NCBI GenBank assembly: GCA_039934475.1
Contig: JBDTMC010000247.1
Location: 1-11,686 of the forward strand
Length of the DNA stretch: 11,686 nucleotides
From: JBDTMC01 sp039934475
Lineage (GTDB): Bacteria; Acidobacteriota; Terriglobia; Bryobacterales; Bryobacteraceae
Direction of reading: 5' to 3'
Under the pieces are notes generated by a model. That model was not told the DNA's origin, searched no databases, and saw nothing but the letters and a program-made list of their open reading frames with translations. Shown in pieces: positions 1 to 5,743 of the stretch (positions are counted from its first letter, which is position 1; each line of letters begins with the position of its first letter). Made by a program: the position numbers and the translations under genes.

Positions 1-255
1 CGCTATGACCACCAGCAAAATCGCCATTTATTAAATCAGCGGAACGAACCCAAGGCGCCCGTAACTCCCGCCGAAACAGTGCCTTCCGGAAATCCACAAC
101 CCGCGCCCGAACCCGCCGCTGCCCCCAACCCGGCCCCCAAACCCTTCTATACGCCGCCGTCTGGTTTCTCCTACCTCGATTTCACCGTCGAGCCGGTCGA
201 AATCCCCTCGGAGCCACCTCCGGAGAGGCCCCAAACCATGACCGCCGCCTCGTAA
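1..255 (+). CDS. C-terminal part of an unidentified proline-rich protein (5' end outside the window)
   Basis: Frame 1 is open from the first base and ends at TAA 253-255, giving the last 84 residues of a protein whose start lies to the left. The first residues are polar (RYDHQQNRHLLNQRNEP). They are followed by a Pro/Ala-rich stretch (residues about 18-50, with repeated Pro-Ala and Ala-Pro-Glu pairs) and a short tail containing FYTPPSGFSYLDF. Third codon positions are mostly G or C, especially in the second half, which supports real coding. Proline/alanine-rich tails of this sort often occur as extended linkers in envelope or secreted proteins, but there is no recognisable domain here and I assign no function. 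The antisense ORF over the same bases is glycine/arginine-rich and looks like a shadow. Confidence 0.6.
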   Translation, partial: RYDHQQNRHLLNQRNEPKAPVTPAETVPSGNPQPAPEPAAAPNPAPKPFYTPPSGFSYLDFTVEPVEIPSEPPPERPQTMTAAS

Positions 256-500
256 AACGCTCCCAAACCACCTGCCACCTCACGTCCACACCACACCTGT
301 TCTTAAACGCCGGTCACAAAGTTTCCATAACTCAATTTCCCCTGGTTTCAGTCACTTACTAATCCGCCCGAACGGATCGGTGGGTCGGCCATGTTACCGT
401 TATCCCGGAGTAACATTCTATGCCCGTAGCCGACGGAGGAAGGAAAATGAATCGTGAAGCGCCAGTAACCCGACTCGGTGCGCCGTTGAAGTCGTTGGAG
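256..500. other. Intergenic stretch between the left partial gene and the GH15 gene
   Basis: This region separates two genes that point towards each other. It is visibly more AT-rich at about 300-365 than the flanking coding sequence. It contains one clear inverted repeat (391-416) and, from 420 or 447, a small ORF preceded by good Shine-Dalgarno sequences, both listed separately. I see no hairpin followed by a T-run that would be a convincing terminator for either flanking gene, and no tRNA-like fold. No promoter with both -35 and -10 boxes is obvious. Confidence 0.5.
391..416. repeat. Inverted repeat, 7-bp perfect arms around a 12-base loop
   Basis: ATGTTAC at 391-397 is the exact reverse complement of GTAACAT at 410-416, with a 12-base spacer (398-409). 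No T-run follows on either strand, so it does not look like an intrinsic terminator. It lies just upstream of ATG 420 and ATG 447, and its right arm overlaps a possible Shine-Dalgarno GGAG (407-410). It could be an operator, a hairpin in the 5' leader of the small ORF, or a stabilising stem at the 3' end of the GH15 transcript. A 7-bp repeat can also occur by chance. Confidence 0.35.
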
Positions 501-620
501 CTACAGAATCTCGGTCCAGGAAGGCGAAGCCGCGAACGCGGCGTTGATCAGGCCGACATGCGAGTAAGTCTGGGGAAAGTTGCCCCACATGCGCGGCTCC
601 GTTGGATCGTAGTCTTCTGA
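447..620 (+). CDS. Candidate small ORF, 57 aa, antisense to the 3' end of the GH15 gene
   Basis: ATG 447 is preceded by a strong Shine-Dalgarno sequence (GGAGG at 435-439, 7-base spacing) and encodes MNREAPVTRLGAPLKSLEL and onward to TGA 618-620. An in-frame ATG at 420 also has GGAG (407-410) at 9 bases and would add 9 residues. From position 501 on, the frame overlaps the GH15 gene on the opposite strand, so its arginine-rich second half could simply be a shadow of that gene. The peptide has no membrane segment or motif I recognise. The ribosome binding site is better than those of several confident genes here, which is the only reason to list it. Confidence 0.22.
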   Translation: MNREAPVTRLGAPLKSLELQNLGPGRRSRERGVDQADMRVSLGKVAPHARLRWIVVF

Positions 621-2279
621 GAGCAGCCCGAGGGGCGACAGGGCTCGCAGAATCCTGTCGAATACGGTTCGTGCCTCGTCGCGGCGTCCGGCGGCGGCCA
701 GGGCCTCGATGAGCCAGAAGGTGCAGATCACAAAGGCGACTGAGGGCTTGCCGAAACCATCGTTCAGACTGTATCGCTGCAGCCAACCGTTGCGCTGGAG
801 GTCCTTGTATATCACATCCACCGTGCTGATTAGTTTCGGGTCTCCGGGGGGAAGAAAACGGAGGCGAACCATCTGCAGCAGGGAAGCGTCCAGATCTTCG
901 CCGCCATAGTGTCCCACGAAACTGCCCCTATTCGCGTCCCAGGAATTGGCTAGGATTTCGCCGCGAATCCGCTCGGCAGCTGTGTGGAACTCAGATGCGT
1001 GTGCGGGCGCGTGAAGGTCCGCAATTCCAGCCATTCGGTTCGCGGCGGCCCAGCACATGAGGCTGGAGAAGGTTTGCGGCTTCCATTCGGTGCGATATTC
1101 CCAGATGCCCGCATCAGGGACACCGCTCAAAGAGATGGCTCGTCGCGCCAGTCCTTCGATGAGTTGTAGCGCGGCCGGGGAACGCTCGGCGCTCATCCGT
1201 TCATCGAGAAAGATGGGAGTCAACGCCAGGACCATCTCTCCATAGATGTCATGCTGAGCGTGCAGGGCTGCTCCATTTCCAATTCGCACCGGCTGCTCGT
1301 TGTTATAGCCTGGCCAGTTTTCGAGCACCGATTCTTCCAGATTTTGTGAACCGTCCACTCGGTAGAGCGGCGCCAGATTGAGGCCCGGCGCCCCACCGGC
1401 TACGTTCAGCAGGTATTGGACGAACTGCTCGCGCTCCTCGAATTGTCCCAGCAGGCCGAACGCATTCAGAACGTAATAGGAGTCACGCAGCCAGCAGTAG
1501 CGATAATCCCAAGTACGCCCGCTGCCTGGGGATTCCGGAATCGACGTGGTCATCGCCGCGATGATCGCGCCGGTGTCTTCAAAGCAGTGGAGCTTCAGCG
1601 TAAGGGCCGATCGGATGACCTCGTGTTGGAATAGCGGGGGAATGTCACACTGCTTCACCCAGCGCTGCCAGTAGCGCGCCGTCTCGTTCCAGAAGCGCTC
1701 ACACAGCGGCGCCAGCGGTTCTTCCACGGGAGCACCCCACGTCAACGCCAGATGGTGGCGGGCAGTGAGTGTGAACGGCTGGCCGCCGAGATAGGAGAGC
1801 GGGAGGTCTGTCGTTAGCCGCAGTTCGCTGGAGAATCCTTCAAAGCGGAGGTGATGAGAACCTTGTACGACCGATGGCCGCTTCTTCGACCAGCCCAGTC
1901 TTGGTTCGCAGACTACGGCGATGCGCGGTGTCCCGTCAATGGGTTCGACGATGCGAATCAATTGCGTCGGCCGGAAAGCGCGGCCGAATTGCAGAAACCG
2001 CGGTGCGAAATCGATGACCCGGAAGGAGCCGGTGGAAGTGCGGAAGACTGTTTCCAGGATGTTAGTGTTTGAGGTATAGCTTTGGGTGCCGGTTTCCCCT
2101 CCAGCCGGGCCAATCCGAAAGCGCCCGCCCTCCTGGCTATCGAGCAGAGTGGAACAAACCGGTTCGGAATCGAACCTCGGAAGACAGCACCAAACCACCT
2201 CGCCGCTGCTGTGGATGAGGGCGGAGAATTGACAGTTCCCGATTAAACCCAGATCTTCAAGCCTCATGCCTCGTACCAT
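501..2279 (-). CDS. Glycoside hydrolase family 15 protein (trehalase or glucoamylase-like)
   Basis: A 592-residue cytosolic protein of usual length for bacterial GH15 enzymes, which hydrolyse terminal alpha-glucosidic bonds in trehalose or alpha-glucans. The N-terminal beta-sandwich begins with the family opening LEDLGLIGN and the LPRFDS motif. The (alpha/alpha)6 catalytic barrel shows WDYRYCWLRD (residues 257-266), the PVRIGN block, and GIWE with the likely general-acid Glu394. Near the C-terminus the block FGKPSVAFVICTFW has Ser513 where many GH15 enzymes carry the general-base Glu (EGAF type). Starts at 2279 and 2267 (MRLEDLG) are both possible, and neither has a well-spaced Shine-Dalgarno. 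The gene is divergent from otsA by 30 bp. GH15-otsA-otsB clusters are known from other bacteria, so a role in trehalose turnover is the best guess. Sequence alone does not separate trehalase from glucoamylase. Confidence 0.9.
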   Translation of the reverse strand: MVRGMRLEDLGLIGNCQFSALIHSSGEVVWCCLPRFDSEPVCSTLLDSQEGGRFRIGPAGGETGTQSYTSNTNILETVFRTSTGSFRVIDFAPRFLQFGRAFRPTQLIRIVEPIDGTPRIAVVCEPRLGWSKKRPSVVQGSHHLRFEGFSSELRLTTDLPLSYLGGQPFTLTARHHLALTWGAPVEEPLAPLCERFWNETARYWQRWVKQCDIPPLFQHEVIRSALTLKLHCFEDTGAIIAAMTTSIPESPGSGRTWDYRYCWLRDSYYVLNAFGLLGQFEEREQFVQYLLNVAGGAPGLNLAPLYRVDGSQNLEESVLENWPGYNNEQPVRIGNGAALHAQHDIYGEMVLALTPIFLDERMSAERSPAALQLIEGLARRAISLSGVPDAGIWEYRTEWKPQTFSSLMCWAAANRMAGIADLHAPAHASEFHTAAERIRGEILANSWDANRGSFVGHYGGEDLDASLLQMVRLRFLPPGDPKLISTVDVIYKDLQRNGWLQRYSLNDGFGKPSVAFVICTFWLIEALAAAGRRDEARTVFDRILRALSPLGLLSEDYDPTEPRMWGNFPQTYSHVGLINAAFAASPSWTEIL

Positions 2280-2309
2280 AGCACAAGGTAAAGATGTTTT
2301 AATGAGAGT

Positions 2310-4556
2310 ATGCCCCGCATGGCAAGGTTGGTACTGGCGTTAATCGTGGGTTTGGCGCTGTTGACTTGGGCTGCCTCTGGAGTAGTCCAAAAAACGGTAA
2401 GCACGTGGTTCGAGCGTGATGTGAACTCTCGCGCTCAACTCGTCTTAACCGGCGCCAGGGAATCGCTGGCGTTCGCCTGGAACGATCCTGGAAATCTCAG
2501 GAAACAATTGGAAGCCTTGGCGCGGGATGAGCGAGTGATGGCGGTAGCGGCCTGTGACGCCGACTTCACGCCGCGATACAGCACTCCCGGATTCCCGGAA
2601 GATTTCAATTGCTGGACCGTAGGTTCCCGAGTGCGGGCCAGCGACGCGGCAAACGGTGTGGCCGAACCGCAGTTCCACGAGTGGAGCACAGTCGCGACCC
2701 TACCGATTGGCCGCGTTCACGTGGGCGCGATGCCGATCACCAGTCAGGGACAGAGCCTCGGGTTCGCGATCCTCGTTCACGATATGAGTTACATTGACCG
2801 GCGGGAGGCCGCCGCGCGAAACTTCCTTCTCGCCGTCTTTGGGATTCTGGCTGTAATGGCGTTCGGCTTGCCCCCGATGTTAGCCCGCCGGGCGCGCGAC
2901 GATTGGAGCTTGGAGCTGCGCGGCCTGCTGCGCGGGGAAGGGAAGCAGAGCCGGGAATTCCAGCCGATTCTGCGGGACCTGCGCGAACTGTTAGGGCAGA
3001 TGGCGGATGAACGGGAAGACTCGGCTGGGGTGTGGACAGCGGAGCGACTGAAGCAGATTCTCAACCGGTACCTGCACGGTGAAAAAATTGTCATCCTCTC
3101 GAACCGCGAACCGTACATTCATCAGCACACTGAGGATGGCGAGATCGCCGTCCTCCATCCTGCGAGTGGGTTGGTAACCGCACTAGAGCCTGTCATGCGC
3201 GCCTGCTCGGGCGTGTGGATCGCCCATGGCAGCGGAGACGCCGATCGCGAAACGGTGGACTTCTACGATCATGTCCGCGTGCCGCCGGGCGAGGAGTCGT
3301 ACCATATCCGTCGCGTCTGGCTGTCCGAGGAGGAGCAGCAGGGCTACTATTACGGGATTTCCAACGAAGGCCTATGGCCTTTATGTCACGTCGCCCACAC
3401 CCGCCCGTCGTTTCGCACCGAGGACTGGCGGCAGTATCGCGCCGTCAACCAGAAGTTTGCGAACGCTGTGGCCAGCGAGGTGGATTCGATCGATCCGATC
3501 GTCCTGGTACAGGATTACCATTTCGCCTTGGCGCCAGCCATGATCCGCAAGCATTCGCCCGCCGCCACCGTCATCATGTTCTGGCACATTCCCTGGCCGA
3601 ACGCCGAACGAATGGGGATTTGCCCGTGGCGGGATGAACTACTGAGAGGCCTGCTTGGGAGCAGTATTCTGGGCTTCCAGACGCAGTTGCATTGCAATAA
3701 CTTTCTCGACTCGGTGGACCGCTATCTGGAAACGCGAATCGACCGCGAGCAGAATGCCGTGGTCATGCAGGGTCACCGCACCCTGGTCCGTCCTTATCCG
3801 ATTTCCCTCGAGTGGCCCGTGCGCTGGGCGGAGATGGCCCCCAGTCCAGAGGAGTGCCGCGCACAAGTGTGGCGCAACCTGGACCTGAAGCCGGACGCGC
3901 TGCTGGGCATAGGCGTCGATCGGCTGGACTACACCAAGGGCATTGAGGAACGGTTGCTGGCGGTAGAACTGTTGCTGGAACGGCATCCGGTATTCCGCGG
4001 CCGTTTCACCTTTGTGCAACTGGCGGCCCCGAGCCGGACCAAGATCGATCGCTACCGGGAACTGAATGAGTCGGTAGAGCGCCTGTCGCAACGCATCAAC
4101 GAACGGTTCGGAAGTCCGGAATACCGGCCCATCATTCTGTTACGGACACACCATGAGCCGCCGGAAGTGTTCCGATATTTCCGGGCAGCGCATCTTTGCT
4201 ATGTCAGCAGCCTGCACGACGGGATGAACCTTGTGGCTAAGGAATTTGTGGCCGCCCGGACGGATCTGAGAGGAGTGTTAGTGCTGAGCGAGTTCACCGG
4301 CGCCGCGCGCGAGTTGACCGAAGCGCTGATCGTGAATCCCTACGATCTGGAGGCAAGTAGCGAGGCGATGGTGACTGCCCTCACGATGCCGGCGGAGGAG
4401 CAAGCTGATCGCATGCGGTCGATGCGGTCCATCCTGCGGCAGTTTAATGTCTACCGCTGGGCGGGCAAGATGCTGGCGGATGCGGCGCGTTTGCGTAATC
4501 AGGACCGGGTCGCGGAACGCCTTGCAGAGCGTTCCTCTTTCGGCCAGGCCGTCTAA
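2310..4556 (+). CDS. otsA: Trehalose-6-phosphate synthase (GT20) with membrane-anchored N-terminal sensor-like extension
   Basis: Makes trehalose-6-phosphate from UDP-glucose and glucose-6-phosphate. At 748 residues it is about 270 longer than E. coli OtsA. A hydrophobic segment (about 5-25) and a second (about 171-193) bracket about 145 probably periplasmic residues containing only two cysteines (82 and 101), followed by a charged linker. The GT20 domain starts near 255 with SNREP (264-268). E. coli counterparts by motif and spacing are Tyr347 (Tyr76), Trp356 (Trp85), Asp402 (Asp130), His426 (His154), Arg538 and Lys543 in VDRLDYTKG (Arg262, Lys267), and Asp637 to Glu645 in DGMNLVAKE (Asp361, Glu369). 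All are present, so it should be active, with its catalytic part in the cytosol. ATG 2319 (MARLVLAL) is an alternative start with GAGAG (2304-2308) 10 bases upstream, whereas that motif is too close to ATG 2310. Numbering here uses 2310. Confidence 0.93.
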   Translation: MPRMARLVLALIVGLALLTWAASGVVQKTVSTWFERDVNSRAQLVLTGARESLAFAWNDPGNLRKQLEALARDERVMAVAACDADFTPRYSTPGFPEDFNCWTVGSRVRASDAANGVAEPQFHEWSTVATLPIGRVHVGAMPITSQGQSLGFAILVHDMSYIDRREAAARNFLLAVFGILAVMAFGLPPMLARRARDDWSLELRGLLRGEGKQSREFQPILRDLRELLGQMADEREDSAGVWTAERLKQILNRYLHGEKIVILSNREPYIHQHTEDGEIAVLHPASGLVTALEPVMRACSGVWIAHGSGDADRETVDFYDHVRVPPGEESYHIRRVWLSEEEQQGYYYGISNEGLWPLCHVAHTRPSFRTEDWRQYRAVNQKFANAVASEVDSIDPIVLVQDYHFALAPAMIRKHSPAATVIMFWHIPWPNAERMGICPWRDELLRGLLGSSILGFQTQLHCNNFLDSVDRYLETRIDREQNAVVMQGHRTLVRPYPISLEWPVRWAEMAPSPEECRAQVWRNLDLKPDALLGIGVDRLDYTKGIEERLLAVELLLERHPVFRGRFTFVQLAAPSRTKIDRYRELNESVERLSQRINERFGSPEYRPIILLRTHHEPPEVFRYFRAAHLCYVSSLHDGMNLVAKEFVAARTDLRGVLVLSEFTGAARELTEALIVNPYDLEASSEAMVTALTMPAEEQADRMRSMRSILRQFNVYRWAGKMLADAARLRNQDRVAERLAERSSFGQAV

Positions 4557-4559
4557 ACT

Positions 4560-5306
4560 ATGCAATATCTTTTATCCCGGGCCAACCGCCTGATCCTTGA
4601 GCGGCTGGCCCAAGAACGGACCCTGTGCGCTTTTGATTTCGATGGAACGCTTTCACCGATTGTCGACCATCCGGAGGGCGCTCGCCTACGGGATCGGACC
4701 CGTGACTTACTCGTCCGGTTAACGGAGTTGTATCCGTGCGTCATTATTTCGGGGCGCGCCAGGGCGGACGTGCTGCGCAGGCTGGATGGTGCGACGCCAA
4801 TACGCGTGTTGGGGAATCATGGCGCGGAGACGGAGTCCACCCAGCCTAATTGGCGCAGCCTGGTGGTGGAATGGAAGGCCGCGCTGGAGCGCGGGATTGT
4901 CGCCCTGCCTGGAGTGTGGGTGGAGGACAAAGGAATTTCCCTGGCTGTGCACTATCGGCAAGCGACGAGGACGGCAGAGGCACGGCGGCGGATTAACGCG
5001 CTAACGGGGAGCTTAGAACAGGCTCGCGTGTTCGGCGGTAAGAAAGTGGTGAATGTGATGGTGGCCAGCGCGCCAAACAAGGGAGACGCGTTGAGGGCCG
5101 AACGCCACAACCTCGGGTGCGAGTGGGTTCTTTACGTGGGTGACGACGAGAACGATGAGGACGCCTTTGCTTTGGATGGCAATCTGGTGGCGGTACGCGT
5201 TGGAAGAAATCGTCTGTCCCGCGCTCGGTATTATCTGAGAAATCAGTCCGAAATCGACCCGCTTCTCGAATCATTAGTGCGGCTGCGAACGGTCTGCCGC
5301 CTCTAA
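4560..5306 (+). CDS. otsB: Trehalose-6-phosphate phosphatase (HAD superfamily)
   Basis: Dephosphorylates the OtsA product to free trehalose in the cytosol. The 248 residues match the usual OtsB length. HAD motifs appear in order: FDFDGTL with the nucleophile Asp26 and Asp28, SGR with Ser64, Lys174 in APNKGDAL, and GDDENDEDAF with Asp195, Asp196 and Asp199 for Mg2+ binding. The small cap domain lies between Ser64 and Lys174, as in class IIB HAD enzymes. The start codon lies 3 bases after the otsA stop and has no clear Shine-Dalgarno of its own, so translation is probably coupled to otsA in one transcript. The TAA overlaps the stop of the opposite-strand VOC gene. Assignment is firm from the motifs and the neighbour. 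Confidence 0.94.
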   Translation: MQYLLSRANRLILERLAQERTLCAFDFDGTLSPIVDHPEGARLRDRTRDLLVRLTELYPCVIISGRARADVLRRLDGATPIRVLGNHGAETESTQPNWRSLVVEWKAALERGIVALPGVWVEDKGISLAVHYRQATRTAEARRRINALTGSLEQARVFGGKKVVNVMVASAPNKGDALRAERHNLGCEWVLYVGDDENDEDAFALDGNLVAVRVGRNRLSRARYYLRNQSEIDPLLESLVRLRTVCRL

Positions 5307-5677
5307 GGCAGCGGGGCGGCGCGCTGTAGCAGATGGAGGTAGTTTCCGTCGGGGTCAGTGAAGAACACGACGCGGTTGCCCTTGCTCTCCATGGGTTCGG
5401 TGACAAAGGCGACGCCTTTGTTCTTCAGTCCCGCATAGGCAGAATCGAAGTCGGCCACCGTCAACGCGAGGTGCCGCAGCCCTGGCGTCTTCAATGTCGT
5501 GGCGGCGCGGTCTCCTTCGGAATGGATCAATTCGATCATCGACCCATCGGGTGTTTTCACGAAAATCGCGTTCGGCGACTGGTAGTTGATCGTGAACCCG
5601 AGGGTGTCCACATACCAGGTGGCGAGGGCGGCAATATCGGCCGAGGCGATGGCGGAGTGTTCAATACCTTGGATCAT
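5303..5677 (-). CDS. VOC/glyoxalase-fold protein, 124 aa, function unassigned
   Basis: A single-module vicinal-oxygen-chelate protein (two beta-alpha-beta-beta-beta repeats, dimeric in relatives) in the glyoxalase I/bleomycin-resistance/dioxygenase superfamily. Candidate metal ligands are His7 (GIEHSAI), Glu49 (SMIELIH) and His69 (LRHLALTV). The fourth position, usually Glu in GN-Y-hEL, is His115 in GNYLHLLQ. DPDG (108-111) is the normal turn before it. Start 5677 (MIQGIEHS) is chosen because the minus strand carries GAGGTGGAG (5685-5693) with GGAG 7 bases upstream, and because family members begin this way. The frame stays open far upstream, but that part is antisense to the GH4 gene. It is divergent from GH4 and convergent with otsB. 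Substrate cannot be read from sequence; a general detoxification or epimerase-like role is possible. Confidence 0.85.
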   Translation of the reverse strand: MIQGIEHSAIASADIAALATWYVDTLGFTINYQSPNAIFVKTPDGSMIELIHSEGDRAATTLKTPGLRHLALTVADFDSAYAGLKNKGVAFVTEPMESKGNRVVFFTDPDGNYLHLLQRAAPLP

Positions 5678-5684
5678 GGTGTCT

Positions 5685-5693
5685 CTCCACCTC
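5685..5693 (-). promoter_or_regulatory. Ribosome binding site deciding the VOC gene start
   Basis: On the minus strand this reads GAGGTGGAG, with GGAG 7 bases before ATG 5675-5677. It supports the short 124-residue product over the much longer open frame upstream and over ATG 5693-5695. Confidence 0.6.
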
Positions 5694-5716
5694 ATTATCT
5701 GTGATAAAAATGGTGG
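5687..5716. promoter_or_regulatory. Imperfect palindrome, candidate operator between divergent VOC and GH4 genes
   Basis: An inner inverted repeat TTATC (5695-5699) / GATAA (5703-5707) is separated by TGT. It is flanked by outer arms CCACC (5687-5691) and GGTGG (5712-5716), spaced 3 and 4 bases from the inner arms, so the 30-bp element is almost symmetric. It is placed where a regulator could control both divergent genes. The left outer arm overlaps the VOC ribosome binding site, so that part may be coincidental. It does not resemble the E. coli UxuR/ExuR operator as I remember it. No regulator gene is in the window. Confidence 0.35.
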
Positions 5717-5727
5717 TCGTTGGGCAT

Positions 5728-5735
5728 GGGGAGGT
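5728..5735 (+). promoter_or_regulatory. Strong Shine-Dalgarno of the GH4 gene
   Basis: GGGGAGGT ends 8 bases before ATG 5744-5746. It is the strongest ribosome binding site in the module and fixes the GH4 start. It suggests that the first gene of the operon is well expressed. Confidence 0.7.
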
Positions 5736-5743
5736 GAATTGCG

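Noticed and set aside
361..386. A short stem ATCCG/CGGAT around a 6-base loop near 362-377 as a terminator.
   Set aside because: The stem is only 5 bp and no T-run follows on either strand.
3639..4091. A 150-residue minus-strand ORF inside otsA.
   Set aside because: It lies opposite the most conserved part of the GT20 domain and has no recognisable domain.
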